A stretch of DNA of 41,571 nucleotides, taken from Deltaproteobacteria bacterium UBA4427. Its GTDB lineage: Bacteria > Myxococcota_A > UBA9160 > UBA4427. The stretch spans positions 1-41,571 of the forward strand of contig DGPZ01000063.1 of assembly GCA_002390675.1 (NCBI GenBank). Direction: 5' to 3'. The first letter of the stretch is position 1. Every line of letters begins with the position of its first letter. Shown here in pieces: positions 1 to 8,110 of the stretch. The notes beneath the pieces are model-generated. The model did not search any database, had not been told where the DNA came from, and was given only the letters and a program-made list of their open reading frames with translations. Both the position numbers and the translations under genes were made by a program.

Positions 1-128
1 CACGTCTCCTTGTTATGCGGCCAGGAGAGCCAAGTCGCTCTGTGCGGCTCCCACTCGGCGGGCCATCTTCGAGGCGTAGCACCCTCCCCTATCAATTCGG
101 CGGCATCGCCTTCCCGCAGCTCAGTCAA
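1..128 (-). CDS. aguA: Agmatine deiminase, N-terminal fragment cut by the window edge
   Basis: Reading the minus strand from position 128 gives 42 codons that run off the left edge. Residues 22-42 include WPAEWEPHRATWLSWPHNKE, the characteristic N-terminal block of agmatine deiminase and peptidyl-arginine-deiminase family proteins. The enzyme converts agmatine to N-carbamoylputrescine, the substrate of the adjacent aguB product, so the pair forms the agmatine route to putrescine. No in-frame ATG precedes the conserved block. A TTG at 128-126 overlaps the aguB stop codon, with a GGTGGGA ribosome-binding-like stretch upstream, so TTG is the chosen start and translation is probably coupled to aguB. 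The catalytic Cys/His region lies outside the window. The family call rests on the N-terminal motif and on context. Confidence 0.85.
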   Translation of the reverse strand, partial: MTELREGDAAELIGEGATPRRWPAEWEPHRATWLSWPHNKET

Positions 129-1111
129 TCTTCATTCCCACCAGAAGTCCCAGTGGGATCAGCGGCGCGCTCTTCCTCGGCCTGCGCAAGAGGGAGCGGC
201 TCATCCAGGAAGCGACTCTGCAACCCCTGATAGGCATCAATCCGGCGGTCTCTAAGAAAGGGCCAGTCTCGGCGCACGCGCTCAACGGAATCCAAATCGC
301 ACTCAACGACTAACACCGCTTCGTCATCTTCGGGCGCGGTCGCAATCACCCGACCGAGCGGGTCCGCCACAAACGAACTCCCCCAAAACCGAATCCCGCC
401 TTCATTATCCCCTTCGAGCCGTTCAACTCCGACACGGTTCACTGCAATCACGAAAAGCCCATTCGCAATCGCATGCGAGCGCTGAATTGTGACCCACGCA
501 TCGCGCTGCGCAGCATCGATCGCGTCGCCTTCATCAAATTGCCAGCCAATCGCAGTCGGATAGAAAAGGAATTCGGCCCCAGCGAGCGCCGTCGCTCGCG
601 CGGCTTCGGGAAACCACTGATCCCAGCAAACCAAAACGCCTAACATTCCTGCTTCTGTTCGATGTGCCCCGAAGCCAAGATCCCCAGGCGTAAAATAAAA
701 CTTCTCGTAGTAGAGCGGATCATCGGGGATATGCATCTTGCGATAGCGACCAACAAGCTCGCCCTCCGCGTTAAGAACGACGGCAGTGTTGTGGTAAAGG
801 CCAGCAGTGCGGCGCTCGAAGAGCGATGCGACCAGACTGATCCCCAGATCCGCCGCCTGCTTTGACAGGCACTCCGTTGAGGGGCCGGGTATCGGCTCGG
901 CCCAGTCGAACCGGCTCGGATCTTCGCTTTGGCACAGATACGGCGTGCGAAAGAGTTCCGGCAAGCAGACGACTTCCGCTCCTTCGCGCGCGGCGTCAGA
1001 GATCGCATCCTGCGCGTGGCGAAGATTGCGCACATGGTCGGACTCGCAGCGCATCTGCACGAGTCCGATTCGACGGGTTCCAGACCCACTCTGGGGCTTA
1101 ACGGCCTTCAT
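125..1111 (-). CDS. aguB: N-carbamoylputrescine amidase (nitrilase superfamily)
   Basis: A 328-residue carbon-nitrogen hydrolase. The Glu-Lys-Cys triad is visible: Glu52 in LPELF, Lys125 in YRKMHIPDD and Cys162 in LVCWDQWFPE. The sequences around Lys and Cys are typical of AguB, which hydrolyses N-carbamoylputrescine to putrescine, CO2 and ammonia in the cytoplasm. Length fits the family (about 290-300) plus a short N-terminal extension and an acidic C-terminal tail. Met20 (GLVQM) lies inside the conserved first strand, so the upstream Met is preferred. The downstream neighbour on the same strand is aguA, which supports the substrate assignment over a generic nitrilase. Confidence 0.93.
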   Translation of the reverse strand: MKAVKPQSGSGTRRIGLVQMRCESDHVRNLRHAQDAISDAAREGAEVVCLPELFRTPYLCQSEDPSRFDWAEPIPGPSTECLSKQAADLGISLVASLFERRTAGLYHNTAVVLNAEGELVGRYRKMHIPDDPLYYEKFYFTPGDLGFGAHRTEAGMLGVLVCWDQWFPEAARATALAGAEFLFYPTAIGWQFDEGDAIDAAQRDAWVTIQRSHAIANGLFVIAVNRVGVERLEGDNEGGIRFWGSSFVADPLGRVIATAPEDDEAVLVVECDLDSVERVRRDWPFLRDRRIDAYQGLQSRFLDEPLPLAQAEEERAADPTGTSGGNED

Positions 1112-1257
1112 TCAATCCTGAATAAGGCAGTCGCGTGCGCACCGCAAGGAATTCAACGATCTGCCTGCAGGTTCTCACCTGCCTGTGACCGGTGCTGTCA
1201 TTCCCAACTCGCACGCTGCAGTCGAGTCATCCCCCCTCATGTAGGAGACCCCAGACT

Positions 1258-1977
1258 ATGAGCTCCACGGAACCTAGCGATACCCGATCCCCCGAGCCCT
1301 CTCAGACCGAGTTCGAATTTCCCGTAACTGGGCTCAACGAACTCAGCGAGCTGGGCCGACGCAGAACAAGTAGTCGCGCGCGTGCCGGGAGGCACCGACG
1401 CAGCGGCCCAGGCCCGACCGGCGAACGCCTCGCTACCAGCCCGCTCAGCCTCCTCAGCCTCCTTAGCCCTCAGAGTCGCCGTCTCGAAATCGCCCCGGAG
1501 GCCTTCGGGCCACCGCCGTGGAAGGATCCATCACGGGAGCAAGACGCCATTCCCACGGCCGGCCCAAGCGAACTCGCGCGGCATGCAGGGATCGCTGAAT
1601 TCGCCATCACGCTCCTAGCGACCCTCGCCTTCGGACTCGGCTGGGCTGCCTTTGAATTGGGAGGTGACCGAGCAGGCGAACCCGGAGATCGAATCGGCAT
1701 CGACCGGTGGGTCCAGCACACAACACGGGGCGGGTGGGATGGGAGTGTGTACGCTGGCGCTGCGGGGGGTGCGACCGGCGCGTCAGTGAACGCGAGTCTC
1801 GACTCGGCGACTCGCCTCGATGATGATTTAAATAGGCGCGAAACAACTCTATGGACAACCACAACGACGACCGCGCGAATGCCGAAGATGACCGGCAGCC
1901 CCAGGACCTCAAGAGACGTCAACAACTCGAAAAACTCGAGCGAGTTCGGGCCGGCAGGCGCGAAGTCGAAGCCATGA
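1258..1977 (+). CDS. Hypothetical protein with one hydrophobic segment
   Basis: A 239-residue ORF starting at ATG 1258, preceded by GTAGGAG. I do not recognise a family. The first 110 residues are Ser/Pro/Arg/Glu-rich and probably disordered. A hydrophobic stretch follows (AEFAITLLATLAFGLGWAAF) that could be one membrane helix, then a Gly/Thr/Ser-rich tail. Third codon positions are strongly G/C for most of the length, which argues for real coding. The last 127 nt lie within a possible longer form of the next gene, and the stop shares an ATGA overlap with that gene's internal ATG at 1974. It may be a membrane partner of the NYN nuclease. The antisense ORF over 1470-2111 looks like a shadow. 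Confidence 0.5.
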   Translation: MSSTEPSDTRSPEPSQTEFEFPVTGLNELSELGRRRTSSRARAGRHRRSGPGPTGERLATSPLSLLSLLSPQSRRLEIAPEAFGPPPWKDPSREQDAIPTAGPSELARHAGIAEFAITLLATLAFGLGWAAFELGGDRAGEPGDRIGIDRWVQHTTRGGWDGSVYAGAAGGATGASVNASLDSATRLDDDLNRRETTLWTTTTTTARMPKMTGSPRTSRDVNNSKNSSEFGPAGAKSKP

Positions 1978-2540
1978 TCGACGCCGTGCTTTCCGAGCAG
2001 GAGCGGCGAGTCATTCTCGTCGATGGCTTCAACGTCTTGCACTCGGTCCTTCTGAAGCAAGAACGCGAGGCGGGGTGGTGGCGGCGCGTACAACGCGAGC
2101 GGCTCCTTCAAAGAGTCTCACTCTGGCCCTTACACGCGGATCGAATCTGGGTCGCCTTTGACGGTGCCCAGCCCGCATGGTCGGTCTGGGCCGAACCCGT
2201 CGCGAAAATCGTCGAACCGCAGCTGCCCCCTGTCATACCGGACACGCCAGGCGAATCAGGTTCGGTCAAAGAATCCGGCGGGGCCTCGGGCAATGCATCC
2301 GGCAACGCATCCGGCAGCCGCTCGAGAAGGCCACTGCACACAGCGGCCGCGCGGCCGATCGTCCATAGCGTCTATGTGGAAAGCGCCGATGACTGGATAG
2401 TACGCCGCGCACGCCGCGCTCCGGACCCCGATCGAACGATCGTAGTCTCCGCGGATCGCCAGGTTACTGGACGCGCACGGAGCGCGGGCTGTGAGGTCTG
2501 GAGCCCTTGGTCTTTTATGTCCCGGTGCCCCGACACCTAA
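1974..2540 (+). CDS. NYN/YacP-like PIN-fold ribonuclease domain protein
   Basis: The 188-residue form starts at ATG 1974, in an ATGA overlap with the upstream ORF. A longer in-frame form from ATG 1851 would add 41 charged residues. Twelve residues in is RVILVDGFNVLHS, the first strand and Asp of NYN/YacP domains. Later come WVAFDGA, SADDWIVRRAR and IVVSADRQV, followed by GCEVWSPWSFM, matching the acidic metal-site layout of YacP-like (Rae1-type) ribonucleases. Unusually, a Gly/Ser/Ala-rich linker (around residues 90-120) with repeated GNASG units is inserted mid-domain. RNA cleavage is inferred from the family and the substrate is unknown. Neither candidate start has a clear ribosome-binding site, which fits coupling to the upstream gene. 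Confidence 0.8.
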   Translation: MIDAVLSEQERRVILVDGFNVLHSVLLKQEREAGWWRRVQRERLLQRVSLWPLHADRIWVAFDGAQPAWSVWAEPVAKIVEPQLPPVIPDTPGESGSVKESGGASGNASGNASGSRSRRPLHTAAARPIVHSVYVESADDWIVRRARRAPDPDRTIVVSADRQVTGRARSAGCEVWSPWSFMSRCPDT

Positions 2541-2706
2541 ATATCCCGACGTATCAGGGAGATCCTCGGCATGGTTTGGACAACCTCGACTCGTCCCAGA
2601 CCTCCCTAGGCCGCCTCACATGACCTTGGGCCGAGTCCCAGAGAACGTGCCGCCGCTGCCCCACTCTGGTGCGAGGCATCCGGTTGAGAGAGTCCCCTGG
2701 ATTCTC

Positions 2707-3537
2707 TTAGCGCTGCGACTCTCCAAAGGATTCCGAGTAGGCGTCGATGACTTTCGATGCATTCTCTTCTACTGCGCGACCCGAAACGTCAATCTGTTTC
2801 CAGCCCTGTGCACGAAAAAGTTTTCTTGCGCGATCGAGCTCAAGCATCACCTGATCTGGATCGGTGTAGTCCGTCGCCGACGGGGCACGCATGGATCGTA
2901 GGCGTGCAGTTCGGACGGAGAGCAGTGTGCCGGGATCGACAGTGAGTCCGAAGACGCGATGCTTATTCAGCTCGAGCAGTTCCTTAGGCGGCTCCATGCC
3001 GGGTACCAGAGGAACGTTGCCCGTCTTGAACCCGCGCTGTGCCAAGTACATGGAGAGCGGGGTCTTCGACGTTCGCGAGACACCCGTCAAGACGATGTCC
3101 GCCTCATGTAAGGTGCGCAGGTTTGCGCCGTCGTCGTGACGGACAGCGAACTCGACCGCATCCACTCGGTCAAAGTAGTCATCAGAAAATCCGTGCAATA
3201 ATCCGGGCTGATGCCTTGGCTCGACTTTCAGCTTCTGGGCGACGCGCATGATCAGCGGCCCAAGCAAATCGACGACCACTACGCGCCGCTCTTCCGCTTC
3301 GTGTGTCAACGCCTCAACAACTTCGCCTTCGACCAGACTGAAGACGACGAGCGCCCCCACCTGTTCAGCAAGCGCGATCACCCGCCGAACCTCGGAGATC
3401 GTGCGCGCATCGCGAAAGACCCGAAGCCGCCAGCGGTCACGAAACTGGATCATAGCCGCACGTACCGCGGCGCTCCCGGTATCGCCTGTGCCGTCGGAGA
3501 CGACGAAAACGGTCATGTCGGATTTATTCTCAGCCAT
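2707..3537 (-). CDS. ppsR: Pyruvate phosphate dikinase / PEP synthase regulatory protein (DUF299)
   Basis: A 276-residue member of the kinase-pyrophosphorylase family, which inactivates PEP synthase or pyruvate phosphate dikinase by ADP-dependent threonine phosphorylation and reactivates it by phosphorolysis. Diagnostic stretches are the N-terminal VFVVSDGTGDT, the P-loop-like GVSRTSKTPLSMYLA (about residues 152-166) and GNVPLVPG. Length is normal (about 270). The bifunctional activity is known for the family. Whether the target is PpsA or PPDK cannot be told here, because neither target gene is in the window. It is divergent from leuS with only about 80 bp between start codons, so the two promoters must overlap. 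Convergent with the NYN gene; the 166-bp gap shows no convincing terminator. Confidence 0.93.
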   Translation of the reverse strand: MAENKSDMTVFVVSDGTGDTGSAAVRAAMIQFRDRWRLRVFRDARTISEVRRVIALAEQVGALVVFSLVEGEVVEALTHEAEERRVVVVDLLGPLIMRVAQKLKVEPRHQPGLLHGFSDDYFDRVDAVEFAVRHDDGANLRTLHEADIVLTGVSRTSKTPLSMYLAQRGFKTGNVPLVPGMEPPKELLELNKHRVFGLTVDPGTLLSVRTARLRSMRAPSATDYTDPDQVMLELDRARKLFRAQGWKQIDVSGRAVEENASKVIDAYSESFGESQR

Positions 3538-3617
3538 CGCGTAGGAGAGTAGCGGCGCTTTCGAATCCCACCCGGGGCCCGGCAGATTCCGTGCAATTGG
3601 CCGAGTTCATTGACGGA

Positions 3618-6296
3618 ATGGCCTCCCAACCCCAAACTCAGCCGGCCATGGCCTACGACCCGTCTGCAATCGAATCCAAGTGGCAAGCCTTCTGGGAAGA
3701 GCACGAGACCTTCCGCGCTGAAGTCGACCCGTCACGACCGAAATATTATGTCCTCGACATGTTCCCGTACCCCTCCGGCGACGGCCTCCACGTCGGCCAC
3801 CCCGAGGGCTACACCGCGACGGATATCATGGCCCGCTACAAGCGGATGCGTGGATTCAACGTCCTGCATCCGATGGGCTGGGACGCATTCGGCCTGCCCG
3901 CCGAGCAGTATGCGATCAAGACCGGAACGCATCCTCGCATTACGACCCAAGCCAACATCAGCAATTTCAAGCGGCAGATTAAGTCGCTCGGCTTCAGCTA
4001 CGACTGGTCGCGCGAGATAGACACAACCGATCCTAACTATATTAAGTGGACGCAGTGGATCTTCCGCAAGCTTCATGAGCGCGACCTCGCCTACGAAGCG
4101 GAAGTAGCGGTCAACTGGTGCCCCGAACTAGGCACGGTGCTCGCAAACGAAGAAGTGATCGACGGCAAGAGTGAAGTCGGGGGGCATCCCGTCGTTCGTA
4201 TGCCCATGAAGCAGTGGATGCTTCGCATCACGCAATACGCCGACCGCCTAACAGAAGATCTCGACGGCCTCGACTGGCCCGAGCCGATCAAGAAGATGCA
4301 GCGTGATTGGATCGGCCGCTCCGAAGGCGCGAACGTTCGTTTTGCTGTAGAGGCACATCAAGGCACCGAAGTTGAGGTTTTCACGACTCGGCCAGACACC
4401 CTATTTGGCGCGACCTATATGGTCCTCGCCCCCGAACACAATCTCGTCTCTAAAATCACAACCGACGCACAGCGCGCGGCAGTAGACAAATATGTTGCGC
4501 GTTCGGCGCGACGTAGCGAGCGCGACCGAATGGCCGACGCGACCTCCAAGACTGGCGTTGCGACGGGTGCGACAGCACGCAATCCCGTGAACGGCGAATC
4601 GATTCCGATATGGATCGCCGACTATGTGCTCGCGGGATATGGCACGGGCGCGATTATGGCCGTCCCCGGGCACGATGAACGAGATTGGGAATTTGCAAAG
4701 ACTTTCGAGCTCCCGATTGTAGAAGTCGTGAGTGGTGGCGACGTTACAGAAGCGGCTTGGACGGGTGCTGGACAAGCGACGGCCTCGGGATTCCTGGATG
4801 GCCTTGGGACCGCTAAAGCCAAAAAGAAGATGATCGAGTGGCTCGAACACGAAGGTCTCGGCCGCGGGACCATCACCTACAAGCTTCGCGACTGGCTCTT
4901 CTCCAGACAGCGCTATTGGGGCGAGCCATTCCCCGTCGTTCATCACGAAGACGGACGCGTCGAGCTGATCCCCGAATCGGATCTTCCCCTCACGCTGCCC
5001 GAGCTCGAAGACTTCAAGCCTTCTGGCGAAGGCTACGAGCCTCCGCTTGCGCGTGTGAAGGAATGGATCGAAACGACGGACGCCGATGGCCGAAAGGTCC
5101 TGCGCGACGCGAACACAATGCCGCAATGGGCGGGCAGCTGTTGGTATTTCCTGCGTTTCCTCGACCCGATGAACGACGAAGCTCCCTGGAGCGAAGACGC
5201 CGAGAAGTATTGGATGCCCGTCGATCTCTACGTCGGCGGCGCGGAACACGCAGTGCTTCATCTCTTGTACTCGCGCTTCTGGCATAAGGTCTTCTTTGAC
5301 TTGGGTCTCGTTTCGACGAAGGAACCCTTCCAGAAACTCGTAAATCAGGGAATGATTCTCGGAGAGTCTTTCCGCTTCTACGATGACAACGTGAGCGACG
5401 ATGCCAACTTCAAGGCGACGCGTTATGCGAGCGGCGATGTTAAGGACACCGACGAAGGTCCGGTCGCCAAGAGTGATGGCACGGCGCTCAAGGTTCGCTG
5501 GCTCCAATTGAAGGACGTCGCCCTTGATGAAGACCGCAATGCCGCGCATCCCGACGACGCCTCCTTCCCGTTGGAACGGGTCGTCGAAAAAATGTCCAAG
5601 AGCCGTGGCAACGTGGTCAATCCCGACGACGTTGTAAAAGAGCACGGCGCTGACTCCATGCGACTCTACGAAATGTTCATCGGCCCGCTGGAGAAATCCG
5701 CCCCCTGGTCAACCGAGGGTATTCAAGGCGTCTATCGCTTCCTGCAGCGTGGCTGGCGTCTATTTCATGAAGACACGACGGACGGCGAAGAGCGAACGGA
5801 GCATTATGTCGCACCGGTCGACGGCCCCGGAACCGACGAACAGCAACGACTAACGGCGGAAACAATCGTCGGCGTAACGGAAGACCTCGAGAACATGCGT
5901 TTCAACACGGCGATCTCGAAGCTCATGGTCTTCGCCCGAGATATCACGAAGGACGGCGCCCTTGCTCGCGAGAGCGCCGAGACGTTCACCCTGCTGCTCG
6001 CGCCTATGGCGCCGCACCTCGCCGAAGAGATTTGGTCTAGGATGGGACACAGCGACACTCTCGCTTACACCCCCTGGCCCGTCGCCGACGAAAGCCTCCT
6101 GGCGTCGGATGAGATTTCTCTCGTCGTCCAACACAACGGCAAGAAGCGCGGCGAAATACTAGTGGCATCGGATGCGGATGACGACACGATCCGCGCCCTT
6201 GCCCTCGCCATCGAAAACGTGCAGAAAAGCCTTGACGGGCGAGAACCAAAGAAGGTCATCGTCGTCCCCGGACGTCTCGTCAACATCGTCGGTTAG
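3618..6296 (+). CDS. leuS: Leucyl-tRNA synthetase
   Basis: A class I aminoacyl-tRNA synthetase of 892 residues from ATG 3618. The HIGH signature appears as HVGH in YPSGDGLHVGHPEGY (about residues 58-61) and the KMSKS loop as KMSKSRGNVVNPDD (about residue 657). The CP1 editing domain is present, with TTRPDTLFGATYMVLAPEH and a later VPGHDERD. The C-terminus has the anticodon-binding helices and the LeuRS tail. The family normally begins just before YDPxxIExKWQ, so the GTG at 3591 is less likely, while ATG 3648 (MAYDPSAIE) is an alternative. Ribosome-binding sites are weak for all three. Essential, cytoplasmic and monocistronic in this layout. Confidence 0.97.
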   Translation: MASQPQTQPAMAYDPSAIESKWQAFWEEHETFRAEVDPSRPKYYVLDMFPYPSGDGLHVGHPEGYTATDIMARYKRMRGFNVLHPMGWDAFGLPAEQYAIKTGTHPRITTQANISNFKRQIKSLGFSYDWSREIDTTDPNYIKWTQWIFRKLHERDLAYEAEVAVNWCPELGTVLANEEVIDGKSEVGGHPVVRMPMKQWMLRITQYADRLTEDLDGLDWPEPIKKMQRDWIGRSEGANVRFAVEAHQGTEVEVFTTRPDTLFGATYMVLAPEHNLVSKITTDAQRAAVDKYVARSARRSERDRMADATSKTGVATGATARNPVNGESIPIWIADYVLAGYGTGAIMAVPGHDERDWEFAKTFELPIVEVVSGGDVTEAAWTGAGQATASGFLDGLGTAKAKKKMIEWLEHEGLGRGTITYKLRDWLFSRQRYWGEPFPVVHHEDGRVELIPESDLPLTLPELEDFKPSGEGYEPPLARVKEWIETTDADGRKVLRDANTMPQWAGSCWYFLRFLDPMNDEAPWSEDAEKYWMPVDLYVGGAEHAVLHLLYSRFWHKVFFDLGLVSTKEPFQKLVNQGMILGESFRFYDDNVSDDANFKATRYASGDVKDTDEGPVAKSDGTALKVRWLQLKDVALDEDRNAAHPDDASFPLERVVEKMSKSRGNVVNPDDVVKEHGADSMRLYEMFIGPLEKSAPWSTEGIQGVYRFLQRGWRLFHEDTTDGEERTEHYVAPVDGPGTDEQQRLTAETIVGVTEDLENMRFNTAISKLMVFARDITKDGALARESAETFTLLLAPMAPHLAEEIWSRMGHSDTLAYTPWPVADESLLASDEISLVVQHNGKKRGEILVASDADDDTIRALALAIENVQKSLDGREPKKVIVVPGRLVNIVG

Positions 6297-6401
6297 CCGA
6301 GTCGTCAACACCTCCATAGCCACCTGAATGCGATCCTATAAGCGAGCCTGCGAATCTTCACCGGATTCCGCACACTCACGTAGAGGAGGCGACCATTCAG
6401 C

Positions 6402-7319
6402 ATGCCTGAAGCATTCGAGAACCGAGTAGCCATCATCACCGGCGCGGGCCGCGGCATCGGCCGCGAGACCGCGTTGCTCTTCGCGGCCCAGGGCGCACGT
6501 GTCGTGGTGAACGATCTGGGCGCCAGCCTCGAGGGCGAGGGAAGCGATGCTTCTCCTGCCGAACGGGTCGTCCAAGAAATCCGCGAAGCCGGCGGTCAGG
6601 CGATCGCGAGCCTCGACTCCGTTTCGGAGTGGCAAAGCGCCGAACGTATTATTGCCTCCGCGATCGATGTCTATGGTCGCATAGATATCCTCGTGAATAA
6701 CGCCGGCCTATCAGCAACCTCCTCGATCCTCGACCACGACCCCGAGCTCTTTGACCGTGTCGTGAGAAGCCACCTGCACGGAACCTTCCATTGCCTGCGA
6801 GCGGCGGCGCCGCATATGAAGGCCGCGGGTTACGGCCGAGTGGTCAATCTCGTTTCCCGCGCAGGACTCATAGGGGTCCCGAATCAAGCCGCCTACGGCG
6901 CGGGTAAAGGGGGAGTCTTCGGACTGACTAATGTCGTAAGCCGTGACCTCGCAGCCTTCGGTATCACCGTCAATGCGGTTAATCCCGCCGCGACCGAAAC
7001 GCGCATGGTCACCACCGCCATCGAATCGTTCCGAGCACAAGGAGGCGAGCAAGCCCAGATGGCGGAGGGACTCGCCGCAGCACTTCAGCCTCCCGAGAAT
7101 ATCGCTGCGTTGGTCGTCGCTCTCGCCCACGAATCGAGCGCACGTTTTAGTGGAGAAGTTTTCTATCTAGAAAAGGATCTCCTCGGGCTCTTCGACCCAC
7201 TTTCTGTCGAACAATCGGTCGAGCGCGTAGCGCAGCTATCACCTACGCGCGGCATGCTCGACGCCCTCTCGAAATTAAATCCGCACGCGTCACAAGTCCC
7301 ATACACCTCAAATGACTAA
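6402..7319 (+). CDS. Short-chain dehydrogenase/reductase (hydroxyacyl-CoA dehydrogenase-like)
   Basis: A 305-residue classical SDR. The cofactor loop ITGAGRGIG is at residues 13-21, NNAG is near residue 100, and the catalytic Ser and Tyr-x-x-x-Lys appear as VSRAG and YGAGK. The VVNDLGA strand after the first helix resembles the peroxisomal-type (3R)-hydroxyacyl-CoA dehydrogenase subgroup and favours NAD(H). The C-terminal extension of about 50 residues is longer than in minimal 250-residue SDRs. A strong ribosome-binding site (AGAGGAGG) precedes the ATG. Next to VOC and epoxide-hydrolase genes it probably acts in acyl-CoA or small-molecule catabolism; the exact substrate cannot be read from the sequence. 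Confidence 0.9.
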   Translation: MPEAFENRVAIITGAGRGIGRETALLFAAQGARVVVNDLGASLEGEGSDASPAERVVQEIREAGGQAIASLDSVSEWQSAERIIASAIDVYGRIDILVNNAGLSATSSILDHDPELFDRVVRSHLHGTFHCLRAAAPHMKAAGYGRVVNLVSRAGLIGVPNQAAYGAGKGGVFGLTNVVSRDLAAFGITVNAVNPAATETRMVTTAIESFRAQGGEQAQMAEGLAAALQPPENIAALVVALAHESSARFSGEVFYLEKDLLGLFDPLSVEQSVERVAQLSPTRGMLDALSKLNPHASQVPYTSND

Positions 7320-7346
7320 CATCTGGACATACTAAGGAAACTCTCT

Positions 7347-7769
7347 ATGAAGCTCCTCGGACTCAATCGTGTAGAACTTCTCGTAAACGATCCAGACCAG
7401 GCGGAACGAGATCTATCCGCACTGCTAGGTGGAGAAGATGGACTCTCCTTCGAGCGCGAGCCCGCAGAAGGCGTGCTCGACTGCCGTGTCGATTGGAAAG
7501 CCGGAATCGAAATCGTTCATCCCGAAAGCGATGAACATGTGGTCGGCCAGCTTCTGAAAGGCAAAGGCGAGCACATCTTCACGGTCGTATTCGAAGTCGA
7601 AAATATCGACGATGCGCGCGTATGGATTCTCAAAAAAGGATTCGAGATCATGTATGAATTCGATAACGGCACGCCCGAGAAACCCGCCAATCTGCGCCAG
7701 ATTTCAGTCTCCCCCGAACGCACCCACGGAATGCTCGTCACCCTTTTGGAACGCGGCGCTCGCCCTTAG
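7347..7769 (+). CDS. VOC (glyoxalase-fold) family protein
   Basis: A 140-residue single-unit vicinal oxygen chelate protein. It shows the paired beta-alpha-beta-beta-beta arrangement: LGLNRVELLVNDPDQAERDLSALL at the N-terminus and GEHIFTVVFEVENIDDARVWILKKG in the second half. Candidate metal ligands are the early Glu/Asp positions and His in GEHIF. Length fits one-domain VOC enzymes such as methylmalonyl-CoA epimerase-like or dioxygenase-like proteins, but the subfamily is unclear. It lies 27 bp after the SDR gene, with AAGGAAACTC upstream as a ribosome-binding site, so the two are probably co-transcribed and may share a pathway. Confidence 0.8.
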   Translation: MKLLGLNRVELLVNDPDQAERDLSALLGGEDGLSFEREPAEGVLDCRVDWKAGIEIVHPESDEHVVGQLLKGKGEHIFTVVFEVENIDDARVWILKKGFEIMYEFDNGTPEKPANLRQISVSPERTHGMLVTLLERGARP

Positions 7770-8110
7770 GCTCGCAGCCTGACCGGCCAGCCCCTACCCG
7801 CCTGCGCTCAGGCGACACCAGTACGCCATGACGTTCCTCAAAATGACAGTGCGTGCCCGCGGAGGTCGATCCCTGGCGCGGTGGCCAATAGCCTAGATAC
7901 GCGTCCTGACGCGACGCTCCGCAACTGCGGCGGGCCGCAACTCCGACCCGAACCACGGGCGGGGCTGATGCAGCCGTTTATTCACTTCGTTCTTTCGAAT
8001 AGTCGCAAGCCCCCCCAAATTCTGCCCCTCTCGGGTATGGACGACGCGCGTTCCATCTCCGATCATCCGCCGATCGAACCCAACCTACGAGAGCCAGCGG
8101 AGCCCTAGCC
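7770..8110. other. Intergenic region of 341 bp, no gene supported
   Basis: I see no convincing coding sequence here. A 75-codon ORF at 7881-8108 has a Pro/Arg-rich product without domain features and looks random. A small GC hairpin, CGCCTG-CGCT-CAGGCG, lies at 7799-7814 shortly after the VOC stop, but no T-tract follows. CCGCAACT occurs twice around 7920-7945. The promoter of the following epoxide hydrolase gene probably lies here, but no clear -35/-10 pair stands out. Confidence 0.5.

Noticed and set aside
1470..2111. A 213-codon minus-strand ORF
   Set aside because: It is antisense to the hypothetical and NYN genes, its product has long Val/Arg/Pro runs and no domain features, and the plus strand carries the better codon pattern and the NYN motifs.
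4401..5645. A 414-codon minus-strand ORF inside leuS
   Set aside because: It lies wholly opposite the strongly conserved LeuRS sequence; long antisense frames are common in GC-rich genes.
7881..8108. A 75-codon ORF before the epoxide hydrolase
   Set aside because: No recognisable motif, Pro/Arg-rich random composition, no ribosome-binding site.
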